From NCBI GenBank assembly GCA_035561355.1, contig DATMXS010000122.1:1-12634 (forward strand): a stretch of DNA of 12,634 nucleotides. Direction: 5' to 3'. Position numbers and translations under genes: made by a program. Positions 1 through 6,521 of the stretch are shown here, in pieces (position 1 is the first letter of the stretch; each line of letters opens with the position of its first letter). Under the pieces are notes generated by a model. The model made no database searches. It saw only the letters and a list, made by a program, of their open reading frames with translations, and was not told the DNA's origin. The DNA is from DATMXS01 sp035561355 (GTDB lineage Bacteria; Acidobacteriota; Terriglobia; Bryobacterales; Bryobacteraceae).

Positions 1-2308
1 TCAACATGTGCTGTATCCTCTCCTGCGTCTTCGGCCGTCCGCACAGGGAAAGGAACGCCTCCCGTTCCAGGTCGAGGAGGTACTGCTCGGAGACTTGCTG
101 CGTCCCGCTCACCCGGCCTCCGCTCAGTACGTATGCGAGCCGCTCGGCAATTTCCATGTCGTAATCGCTGATGTGCTCGCCCTTCCGGCCGATATACGCC
201 CCCACCTTCATGAGTGCGTACGCGGAGTTGCCGCCCACCGTAATATCCGTACGCGGGACTCCGGGCGTCCAGGCCGGCGCGAGCGAGAGCGCCAGATCCT
301 TCGCATCCGCCACCAGCCGCTCCGGGTTCATTGAGACGCAGTCCGTCGCGCGCAGCAGCCCCAACCGCCGCGCGTCCTCGGCGCTCGAGGAAACCTTCGC
401 GAACCCGATCAGTTCGAAGCACGCTTTCGCGTCGCCCAACCGGATCAACATCTCCTTGCATCCGCCGGCGCCGGGGATCAGCCCGACGCCAACTTCCACC
501 AGGCCCATGTACAACTCTGCCGAGGCTTGTATGCGCGCCGCGTGGAGCGCGGTCTCGCACCCGCCACCCAGCGTCAGGTTGAACGGCGCCGCAACCACCG
601 GCCTCGGGGCGTACTTGATGCTCATGTGGGCCTGCTGGAAGCGCCGGACCGCGGCGTCCAGCTCATCCCACTCCTGATCCTGCGCCGCGACCAGGATCAG
701 CATCAGGTTGGCGCCCGCAGAGAAGTTCTCGCCCTGGTTCGCGATGATCATCGCCTCGAAGTTTCGGCTCGTCTCTTCAATGCCCGCGCAGACCATTTCC
801 ATCTGGTCTTCGCCGAGCGCGTTCATCTTGCCGTGAAACTCCAGGCACAGTACACCGTCGCCCACGTCGATCAGCGATGCTCCCGGGTTTCGCTTCACCA
901 CGCCGCGTGCGCGCTTCAGGTCCGAAAGCACGATCACACCGGGCCGGTCCTCGAGCGTTGACCACTTTCCGCGCGCCAAGTCGAAATACTCAGTGCGCGG
1001 GATCCGTTCCGCATCGGCGGCGCGATAGAAGGAATCTGCATCCGACTCGAGCAGGCGCTCGACACTTTCGGGAACGCTGCGCCCCTCTGCTCGCATCCGC
1101 GCGACCGTTTCGCGCACCCCCAGCGCGTCCCAGTATTCGAACGGACCAAGCTTGTGCGCGTAGCCCCAGCGCATGGCGCGATCGATCTCGACGATGCGCT
1201 CCGAGATCTCCGGGATGCGCTCTGCCGAATACAGGAACACGTCCGAGAAGAGCTTCCACAAGAAGTCGCCGGCTCGGTCGTGCGTGTTCACGAGAGTGCG
1301 CAGCCGTTCGGGCAGGCTCTCGATCTGCTTTGCCGCCTCGACGCTGGGAAACTTCACCTTCTGCTGGGGGTGGTATTCGAGGGTCTTCCAATCCAGGGCC
1401 TGAATTTCCTTTTCGGCGCCCTTGCCCACGCGCTTGTACATGCCCTGGCCCGTCTTCTCGCCGAGCCATTTCCGCTCGATCATCCTGGCGAGGTAATCAG
1501 GGAGCAGGAAGCGGTCGCGCCAGGGGTCGTCCGGCACAAGCTCGTACAGGTTGTGCGCGACGTGTGCCCATACATCCAGGCCGATCACGTCCAGAAGCCG
1601 GGCGCTCGCCGTGCGCGGAAGCCCGATGAGCGGTCCCGTGAGGGCGTCCACCTCCTCGATGGTGTAATCGCCTTCGAGCATGAGCTTCTGAACTGTGCCG
1701 CCGAAGAACGCCCCGATCCGGTTGCCGATGAAGTTCGGCGTATCCTTGCACGAAACGATGCCCTTGCCGAGCCTCAGGTCGCAGAACTCGGCGGCGAACC
1801 GCAGGACTTCCGGGGCCGTCTCGGGCCCGGGGATCAGTTCCAAGAGGTGCAGGTAGCGCGGTGGATTAAAGAAATGCGTTCCAAAGAAGTGCCGGCGGAA
1901 CTCGGGCGAGAAGCCTTCCGCGATATGCGCAAGCGGGATCCCGCTGGTATTTGTCGAGACGACCGTGCCCGGCCGTCGCCAACGGGCAATGTTCTCGAAT
2001 AGCCCGCGCTTGATGGACAGATTTTCCGTGACGGCTTCAATGACCCAATCGACCCGCTGGACTTCCCCTAACGAGTCCTCGAAATTGCCCGGCGTCACCA
2101 GTTGCATGGCCGCCTCGGTGAAGAAGGCGACCGGCTTCTGTTTCGCAGCGGTCTCAATGCCTTTGCGCGCGGCGAAATTGCGATCAGGCTGGTCCGGAAC
2201 AACGATATCGAGCAGGAGTGCGGGAATGCCGGCATTGGCAAAATGGGCGGCGATGCGCGAGCCCATCGTGCCCGCTCCCAGTACAGCCACACGGCGGACA
2301 GTCTGCAT
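1..2308 (-). CDS. fadN: FadN-like 3-hydroxyacyl-CoA dehydrogenase / enoyl-CoA hydratase, 3' end cut by window edge
   Basis: Bifunctional beta-oxidation enzyme: hydration of trans-2-enoyl-CoA and NAD-dependent oxidation of 3-hydroxyacyl-CoA, in the cytoplasm. I translated 769 codons with no stop; the frame leaves the window at its left edge. Order is dehydrogenase first, hydratase last, as in Bacillus FadN (about 790 aa) and opposite to FadB/FadJ, so only some 20 residues should be missing. Seen: N-terminal NAD fold with GAGTMG at residues 11-16; catalytic His145 in GTHFFNPP; the second dehydrogenase domain near 190-400; crotonase domain about 480-690 with GGGCE (Glu585) and LVEVGVGLIPGAGG (Glu605), so both hydratase glutamates are kept; an oxyanion-type NFSAGANL at 528-535. 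Start is the ATG at 2308, just before the Rossmann strand; no good ribosome site precedes it. It stands alone here, without the thiolase or acyl-CoA dehydrogenase often found beside it; those could lie past the left edge. Confidence 0.93.
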   Translation of the reverse strand, partial: MQTVRRVAVLGAGTMGSRIAAHFANAGIPALLLDIVVPDQPDRNFAARKGIETAAKQKPVAFFTEAAMQLVTPGNFEDSLGEVQRVDWVIEAVTENLSIKRGLFENIARWRRPGTVVSTNTSGIPLAHIAEGFSPEFRRHFFGTHFFNPPRYLHLLELIPGPETAPEVLRFAAEFCDLRLGKGIVSCKDTPNFIGNRIGAFFGGTVQKLMLEGDYTIEEVDALTGPLIGLPRTASARLLDVIGLDVWAHVAHNLYELVPDDPWRDRFLLPDYLARMIERKWLGEKTGQGMYKRVGKGAEKEIQALDWKTLEYHPQQKVKFPSVEAAKQIESLPERLRTLVNTHDRAGDFLWKLFSDVFLYSAERIPEISERIVEIDRAMRWGYAHKLGPFEYWDALGVRETVARMRAEGRSVPESVERLLESDADSFYRAADAERIPRTEYFDLARGKWSTLEDRPGVIVLSDLKRARGVVKRNPGASLIDVGDGVLCLEFHGKMNALGEDQMEMVCAGIEETSRNFEAMIIANQGENFSAGANLMLILVAAQDQEWDELDAAVRRFQQAHMSIKYAPRPVVAAPFNLTLGGGCETALHAARIQASAELYMGLVEVGVGLIPGAGGCKEMLIRLGDAKACFELIGFAKVSSSAEDARRLGLLRATDCVSMNPERLVADAKDLALSLAPAWTPGVPRTDITVGGNSAYALMKVGAYIGRKGEHISDYDMEIAERLAYVLSGGRVSGTQQVSEQYLLDLEREAFLSLCGRPKTQERIQHML

Positions 2309-2352
2309 GGCGGATCTCGAATCCCCTCTGGCCGGCGGTCAGGATACCGGCC
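2207..2352 (-). other. fadN 5' region with inverted repeat at 2330-2352
   Basis: The 126-base gap between fadN and the small ORF contains a 6-bp inverted repeat (GGCCGG at 2330-2335, CCGGCC at 2347-2352, 11-base gap) about 22 bases before the fadN start. Further upstream on the minus strand is a TATACA-like -10 word around 2367-2372 without a good -35 partner. The repeat could be an operator or only GC-rich chance symmetry; the sequence does not decide. The entry extends into the first codons of fadN only to mark the context. Confidence 0.2.
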
Positions 2353-2434
2353 GGCGCACGATTAAAGACTGTATAGATTGCCCCGATTGGAGTTTAGCAG
2401 ACGGGCCCGGCGGCCAAGGGCCGCATCGCCTGAC

Positions 2435-2590
2435 CTATGAACCGTGGCGCCGTAATTCCACGAGTTTCAACCCGTCGAAACGGATCACCCAGTCGTAACC
2501 ATCCAGGCCGGGCGACCTGCGCATCTGCTTCACCCGATCCACCACGATGGTGTCGTCGCCGTGCCAGAGTTTCACCGTGAAGTGCAGCAT
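2435..2590 (-). CDS. small hypothetical protein, uncertain start; possible remnant of a longer gene
   Basis: An open frame of 51 codons from the ATG at 2590 to a TAG at 2437-2435. The peptide is acidic/basic mixed and protein-like (DGYDWVIRFDGLKLVEL near its end). I do not recognise a family. No ribosome site precedes the ATG. The same frame stays open upstream, without ATG, GTG or TTG, back to a TAA inside the end of the DUF420 gene, and the stretch just before the ATG (SDDFLEPDDY) also reads like coding sequence. Either the gene begins at this ATG, or this is the C-terminal piece of a gene whose N-terminus was lost when it became joined to the operon end. It follows the DUF420 gene by 46 bases and could be co-transcribed. 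Confidence 0.4.
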   Translation of the reverse strand: MLHFTVKLWHGDDTIVVDRVKQMRRSPGLDGYDWVIRFDGLKLVELRRHGS

Positions 2591-2636
2591 GTAATCGTCG
2601 GGTTCGAGGAAGTCGTCCGAACAGAATACCGGAATT

Positions 2637-3041
2637 CTACAAGCGATAGAGCATCCAGTAGACCATTACGCCGGTAACGCTCACGTACACCCAGATCGGG
2701 AGCGTCCAGCGGGCAATGCGGCGATGCATGTCGAACCGCCCCTTGAGGCCGCGCCAGAGCGTGATTGCCGCCAGGAACGGGACGGCGGCGGCGAGCACCG
2801 TGTGCGTGCCGAGGATCGTGAGATACAGCGTACGCATGGCCCCCGTGCCCTGGAAACGCGTTACTCCAGCCGTGTAGTGATAGATCAGGTAGGACACCAG
2901 GAATGCACAGGAGACCGAGAATGCCGCGATCATCACGCGCTTGTGCGCACGCTTGCGGCCGGAGCGGATCAGCGCCCATCCTGCGATGAGCAGCGTCGCG
3001 GCGGTCGCGTTCAGGAGCGCGTTGAATGCCGGAAGGGTCAC
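2637..3041 (-). CDS. DUF420 family membrane protein, oxidase-assembly associated (YozB/CtaM-like)
   Basis: 134 residues with four predicted membrane helices (about 5-25, 36-56, 71-93, 108-130), the usual size and topology of DUF420 proteins. Histidines at or near helix ends (His33, His55, His78, His105) are candidate metal or haem ligands, which is inference. DUF420 proteins usually sit beside cytochrome oxidase genes; I recall the Gram-positive relatives (YozB/CtaM) being implicated in aa3-type oxidase function. The GTG start at 3041 overlaps the TGA of the Sco gene by four bases (GTGA), implying translational coupling. It is the last clear member of the ctaB operon. Some annotators would start at an internal codon, but the coupled GTG gives a complete first helix. 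Confidence 0.87.
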   Translation of the reverse strand: MTLPAFNALLNATAATLLIAGWALIRSGRKRAHKRVMIAAFSVSCAFLVSYLIYHYTAGVTRFQGTGAMRTLYLTILGTHTVLAAAVPFLAAITLWRGLKGRFDMHRRIARWTLPIWVYVSVTGVMVYWMLYRL

Positions 3042-3595
3042 ACCGGCTCCTTCGCAAGCGTTCCGATATCAGCGACCAGGCGGTCCACATCCTCCTTCAC
3101 GCTCGAATCGTAATAGCCGCGGATGTAGCCCCGCCGATCGATCAGGACGAAGCGCGTGGAGTGAATGAAGCTGCCGTCCACGTCATTCAGCTTGAGCGCG
3201 TGGCGCCCGATCTGGTTCAGCTTGTCCGGAGGGCCCGTGAGGAAGGACCACCGTTCCGTATCTGCGTTGAACTTTTTGGCATATTCCGCCAGCACCGGCG
3301 GCGTGTCGGTCTTCGGGTCCACCGTGAACGACACCAGATGCAGGTCAGGAATTTCCGCAGTGCGCTTCTGCACTCCGCGCATCTGCTGCGTCATGAGCGG
3401 GCAGGGGCCCATGCACGTCGTGAACATGAAATCAGCTACCCACAGCTTGCCCTTGAGCGCCTGTACGCTGTCGAAAGTGGCGCCCGTCTCTGATGTGAGG
3501 ACAAATGGCGATACCTGTCCGTACACTGGCAGAGGCTGCTTGCGCGAACAGCCCCCCAGAGCGGCGGCCAACAAAATTGTAATCGCGATCCTCAC
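3038..3595 (-). CDS. Sco1/SenC-type copper chaperone lipoprotein
   Basis: 185 residues. Sco proteins deliver copper to, or reduce the thiols of, the CuA site of cytochrome oxidase subunit II on the outer face of the membrane. Seen: a short signal peptide ending in a lipobox (LGGC, Cys16), then a thioredoxin-fold domain. The copper motif CxxxC is Cys61-Met-Gly-Pro-Cys65, and the distal ligand His145 lies in FIHSTRF, so all three metal ligands are present. The conserved VSFTVDPKTDTP segment is at 88-99. The frame stays open for over 400 bases upstream, but that part is antisense-frame noise inside the permease gene. I chose the GTG at 3595 because it overlaps the permease TGA by four bases and starts directly at the signal peptide. 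Confidence 0.93.
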   Translation of the reverse strand: MRIAITILLAAALGGCSRKQPLPVYGQVSPFVLTSETGATFDSVQALKGKLWVADFMFTTCMGPCPLMTQQMRGVQKRTAEIPDLHLVSFTVDPKTDTPPVLAEYAKKFNADTERWSFLTGPPDKLNQIGRHALKLNDVDGSFIHSTRFVLIDRRGYIRGYYDSSVKEDVDRLVADIGTLAKEPV

Positions 3596-4329
3596 GCGAA
3601 GCTCCGTGTGGATTTGCGCGTCGCCGAGATCGTAGCGAGCGCGAACAGCACAGCGGCGAGAGTGCCCACGACCATGAGACTCGTCCCGATCGCCATTCCC
3701 GCGGTGGGCCGGTCGAGTGCCCATCGCACCGCGGCGACCATGTACGTCACCGGGTTCACACGCATCAGCACCTGCATCCAGCCGTGGGCTGTCGTAATCG
3801 GGAACAGCGCCCCCGAGGCCAGCCAGAGCGGGAATAACAGCAGGTTCATCACGGCGTGAAAGCCCTGTGTAGACTCCATGCGCCACGCCAGAACGAACCC
3901 GAAGGTCGTGAACGCCAGCGAAATCAGGAGGACCACCAGCGACGCTTCGAGGAAGCCCTCGAGCCCGGGCCGCAGCCCGGTCAGCGGGACGAACGCGAGG
4001 AAGATCACTCCCTGGATCCACGCCAGCAGCGTCGAGCCGAGCACCTTCCCGAGCACCATCGCCCCGCGTGGGGCAGGCGAGACCAGCATCGAAAGCAGGA
4101 AGCCGTCCTTGCGGTCCTCGATCAGCGACATCGTCGAGAACACCGCGGAGAACATCACCGTAAGCACCAGCGTGCCCGGGAAGAAAAACGCGAGATTGCC
4201 GAAACCCGACCCGATCATCAACCAGAACAGCAGCGGCGAGCCGACGAAGCCCAGCACGCGCGCCTTCTCACGCCAGAACCGCAGCAGGTCACGCGCCACG
4301 AGGGCAGCCACCGGGAGGAAAAATGTCAT
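3592..4329 (-). CDS. ABC-2 type transporter permease
   Basis: 245 residues with about six membrane helices (roughly 25-43, 50-69, 97-116, 128-148, 160-178, 213-233). Features of the ABC-2 family: a conserved segment after helix 2 (EDRKDGFLLSMLVSPAPRGA, 71-90) and NPVTYMVAAVRWAL at 192-205. It pairs with the ATPase encoded immediately upstream, whose TGA overlaps this ATG (ATGA at 4329-4326). ABC-2 exporters move polysaccharides, lipids, drugs or ions, so the fold alone does not give the substrate. Position between haem O synthase and Sco points to a role in oxidase maturation (inference). It is distantly comparable in layout to NosF/NosY, the ABC pair used in copper-site maturation of nitrous oxide reductase, but no NosD-like partner is seen. 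Confidence 0.9.
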   Translation of the reverse strand: MTFFLPVAALVARDLLRFWREKARVLGFVGSPLLFWLMIGSGFGNLAFFFPGTLVLTVMFSAVFSTMSLIEDRKDGFLLSMLVSPAPRGAMVLGKVLGSTLLAWIQGVIFLAFVPLTGLRPGLEGFLEASLVVLLISLAFTTFGFVLAWRMESTQGFHAVMNLLLFPLWLASGALFPITTAHGWMQVLMRVNPVTYMVAAVRWALDRPTAGMAIGTSLMVVGTLAAVLFALATISATRKSTRSFA

Positions 4330-5237
4330 GCGAGTGTCGCTCCCGTCTCGTCCAGAAACACGTCTTCGAGCGTCGGCTTGTGCAGCGCAACTGACTGAAT
4401 CGCCCCCGGGAACGCTTCGATTGCATCCGTCAGGAACCGATGGCCGTTCGCGATCTCCACGCGCACGCTGCCGTTCCGGGCGATCGCTGGCACGGCGAAC
4501 CGAGCCTCCAGTTGCGCCCGCAACGCGTCCGGGTCTGCCGCTTCGAGAACGACGACGTCGCCGCCTATCCGCGCCTTCAACTCGGCGGGCGAGCCTTGTC
4601 TCACTAGCTGCCCCTTGTGAAGCAGCGCCAGGCGATCACAGCGGTCCGCTTCATCCAGGATGTGCGTGGTCAGCAATACCGTCATGCCGTCGCGCTCGCG
4701 GAGTTCTTCGATGTAGCGCCAGAGTTCGCGGCGGGCGCCGGGGTCGAGCCCCGTCGAGGGTTCGTCCATCACCAGCACAGTTGGGGAGTGCAGCACAGCC
4801 TTGGCGATCTCCACGCGCTGGCGCAGGCCCCCGGAAAGCTGGCCGACGAGGTCGTTGCTGCGATCCGCCAACCCGAGGCGCTCGACGGCCTCCCGGATCC
4901 TGGCATCCAGGCGCGTGCCGTGCATGGCGTACAAATGGCCTTGCGCGCGAAGGTTCTCTGTGACGGTCAGCTTTCGGTCGAGGCTCTGCGATTGGAACAC
5001 CACGCCGATCCGGCGGCGGACCTCGGCCGATTGCCGTTCCACGTCGAATCCCGCCACCTGTGCAGCGCCGGATGACGGCGGGAGCAGTGTGGCCAGGATG
5101 CGGAACAGCGTGGACTTGCCCCCGCCATTGGGGCCGAGAACTCCGAAAATCTCGCGATCGCGAACAGAGAATGACACTCCGTCCAGAGCGGTACGATTGC
5201 CGTACCGGAAGCCGAGTGAATCTACCGTGACAACCAC
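4326..5237 (-). CDS. ABC transporter ATP-binding protein (CcmA/NodI-type, ABC-2 partner)
   Basis: 303 residues. The nucleotide-binding domain has every expected motif: Walker A GPNGGGKST (35-43), Q-loop Gln82, signature LSGGL (134-138), Walker B VLVMDEP (154-160) and H-loop His192. The roughly 80-residue C-terminal extension after the ATPase core (about 225-303, ending in PTLEDVFLDETGATLA) is typical of single-ATPase ABC-2 exporters such as NodI and DrrA. The GTG start at 5237 lies 16 bases inside the end of ctaB, and the stop overlaps the permease start, so the gene is tightly coupled on both sides. It powers the permease encoded next; substrate unknown. Confidence 0.94.
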   Translation of the reverse strand: MVVTVDSLGFRYGNRTALDGVSFSVRDREIFGVLGPNGGGKSTLFRILATLLPPSSGAAQVAGFDVERQSAEVRRRIGVVFQSQSLDRKLTVTENLRAQGHLYAMHGTRLDARIREAVERLGLADRSNDLVGQLSGGLRQRVEIAKAVLHSPTVLVMDEPSTGLDPGARRELWRYIEELRERDGMTVLLTTHILDEADRCDRLALLHKGQLVRQGSPAELKARIGGDVVVLEAADPDALRAQLEARFAVPAIARNGSVRVEIANGHRFLTDAIEAFPGAIQSVALHKPTLEDVFLDETGATLA

Positions 5238-6127
5238 GCGATTGGAGCAGGCTTAGCCGCCTGCGGAGTCCCTTTCCATGCCGGCCCGTCTACCACCATT
5301 AGCCCATAAAGCAGCGGAAGATAGACGACGCTTGCCAGCAGAACGCGCCGCGCCCTCTGGGGCGTGCGCTCCCGTGCGACCCTGATGCCCGAGTAGAGGA
5401 ACATCGCGCCAAGAGCGGCCGCGCCGAGCAGATAGTACGAGCCTGTCATGTTCAGCCACGTGGGCGCAAGGCTCACGGGGATGAGCAGGACCGCCCCGGC
5501 TAGAATCTGCCGTGCGGTGGAGCGCCCGTCCGGCTCGACGACCGGGAGCATCTTGATGCCCGCGCGGCCGTAGTCGTCGCGGTACATCCAGGCGATCGCA
5601 AGGAAGTGCGGGAACTGCCACAGGAACAGGATCCCGAAGAGAACCCATGCTTCCAGAGTCAGCTCACCGCGAGCCGCGGCGAAACCGATGAGCGGCGGCA
5701 TGGCGCCGGGGAATGCCCCGACCGTGGTGGCGTGGCGCGAGCGCTGCTTGAGCGGCGTGTAGAGGAACAGGTACGTTGCGAGCGTCGCAAAACCCCAGAG
5801 CGCGGCGAGGGGGTTCACCGCGATCGCCAGGTCCGCAAACCCAGCCACCGAAAGCGCAATTCCAAACAGCAGGGCTCCCGTGGGGGAAACGCGCCCCGAG
5901 GGGATTGGCCGGCCCTTAGTGCGGCGCATCAGTGCATCGCCTGCCCGCTCGTACCACTCGTTAAGCGTGGCTGTGCCAGAGGCCATCAAGCCCGTTCCCA
6001 GCAGCGCATGAAACAGCACTAGCCAATTCCACGCGCCGCCGCTCAGCCCGAAGTAATAGCCGATGGCCGTGCTCATGAGGATGAGCCAGGTAATCCTCGG
6101 CTTAGTGAGCTCGATGTAGTCCCGCAT
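5222..6127 (-). CDS. ctaB: protohaem IX farnesyltransferase (haem O synthase)
   Basis: 301 residues, UbiA-superfamily membrane prenyltransferase that adds a farnesyl group to haem B to make haem O, used directly or converted to haem A in haem-copper oxidases. Seen: N-terminal YIELTKPRITWLIL (4-17), first aspartate-rich region LNEWYERAGDALMRRT (55-70) followed by GRPIPSGR (72-79), the second region FLYTPLKQRS (121-130), and the haem O synthase block LWQFPHFLAIAWMYRDDYG (169-187) with AGIKMLPV (189-196). The first motif begins N-E rather than the N-D common in UbiA proteins. I chose the ATG at 6127 because it matches the family N-terminus; an in-frame TTG at 6157 would add ten residues and has no ribosome site. 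First gene of the operon; no ctaA is visible nearby. Confidence 0.95.
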   Translation of the reverse strand: MRDYIELTKPRITWLILMSTAIGYYFGLSGGAWNWLVLFHALLGTGLMASGTATLNEWYERAGDALMRRTKGRPIPSGRVSPTGALLFGIALSVAGFADLAIAVNPLAALWGFATLATYLFLYTPLKQRSRHATTVGAFPGAMPPLIGFAAARGELTLEAWVLFGILFLWQFPHFLAIAWMYRDDYGRAGIKMLPVVEPDGRSTARQILAGAVLLIPVSLAPTWLNMTGSYYLLGAAALGAMFLYSGIRVARERTPQRARRVLLASVVYLPLLYGLMVVDGPAWKGTPQAAKPAPIAWLSR

Positions 6128-6206
6128 CAATAGGGCGCCCCCAACAGGGTTCGTCAAGTAAATAGATGCTGCTGCCCAGTCTGACGATTCCTGTCAGTCT
6201 GCATCC

Positions 6207-6212
6207 ATTGTA
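6207..6212 (-). promoter_or_regulatory. candidate -10 box for the ctaB operon
   Basis: On the minus strand the word TACAAT (within GGTACAATGG) lies about 80 bases before the ctaB ATG, in the only relatively AT-rich part of this gap. The -35 region about 17 bases upstream is poor, so this is a weak call. It would give an untranslated leader of roughly 70 bases containing a short inverted repeat (CTGAC at 6181-6185, GTCAG at 6193-6197). Confidence 0.3.
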
Positions 6213-6264
6213 CCCAGACAGGAAAAATAGGGACTCGGGATCCGTATGTCGGATAGCGGTCCGG

Positions 6265-6292
6265 GGCCAGCGAGAAGCGGCCAGCGAGAAGA
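6265..6292. repeat. two-copy tandem 14-bp repeat
   Basis: GGCCAGCGAGAAG occurs at 6265-6277 and again at 6279-6291, making two adjacent 14-bp units that differ only in the last base. It lies in the non-coding gap next to the inverted-repeat group and may be part of the same repetitive element. Confidence 0.7.
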
Positions 6293-6318
6293 GGCTCAAT
6301 TCGACGGCTGCCAGCGTA

Positions 6319-6410
6319 TCGCCGGCCTGTCCGGCGACTGCTTTGTATCAGGGCACGACGTCGTGCCGGAAACGTCCAATTCCCGACGGCTTTAGTCGTT
6401 GTCTTTTTTT
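6319..6410. repeat. REP-like cluster of three inverted repeats
   Basis: Three hairpin-forming units follow one another: TCGCCGG/CCGGCGA, 7-bp stem, 5-base loop, 6319-6337; a perfect 16-bp palindrome GGCACGACGTCGTGCC, 6352-6367; and CGACGGC-TTTA-GTCGTTG, 6384-6401, a 7-bp stem if G-U pairs are allowed. The last is followed by seven T (6404-6410). The gap has no gene. Grouped palindromes like this are typical of REP/BIME elements mobilised by RAYT transposases, often dispersed in many copies; copy number cannot be seen here. Read on the plus strand the last unit also looks like an intrinsic terminator, but no plus-strand gene ends there. Confidence 0.5.
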
Positions 6411-6476
6411 GAGCGAAGGAAGTAGGCCACTACGGGGCTTATCAGGCGAGGCTACTAGACGTGCTCAGAAATGCGG

Positions 6477-6500
6477 GCGGAGGGACACGAATCCCTCCGC
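6477..6500 (-). terminator. hairpin downstream of the M28 peptidase gene
   Basis: GCGGAGGGA at 6477-6485 and TCCCTCCGC at 6492-6500 form a perfect 9-bp stem with a 6-base loop, starting 21 bases after the peptidase TAA. On the minus strand the stem is followed by CCGCATTTCTG, only a weak T tract, so it may act as a weak intrinsic terminator or a 3'-end stabilising hairpin. Confidence 0.55.
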
Positions 6501-6521
6501 GCCGTTGTGAACTGCCCTTCT

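Noticed and set aside
1154..2002. Plus-strand frame of 282 codons opposite fadN
   Set aside because: The minus strand encodes a continuous FadN with all catalytic residues; this is its mirror.
3596..4021. Upstream extension of the Sco frame (about 140 more residues)
   Set aside because: It lies wholly inside the permease gene in another frame, and its composition (Arg/Asp/Ala/Gly-rich) is that of a shadow. The coupled GTG at 3595 begins the lipoprotein signal.
3878..4963. Long plus-strand open frame (361 codons) across the permease and ATPase genes
   Set aside because: Arg/Ser/Pro-rich translation without family features, antisense to two clear ABC genes; arises from high GC.
6128..6157. 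TTG start for ctaB, adding ten residues
   Set aside because: No ribosome site, and the ATG at 6127 gives the standard family N-terminus.
6319..6500. CRISPR array
   Set aside because: The repeated structures are inverted repeats of different sequence, with no regularly spaced direct repeats.
6166..6510. Plus-strand frame of 114 codons in the ctaB/peptidase gap
   Set aside because: Runs through the hairpin cluster, no ribosome site, Ser/Arg/Cys-rich noise; its only support is being open.
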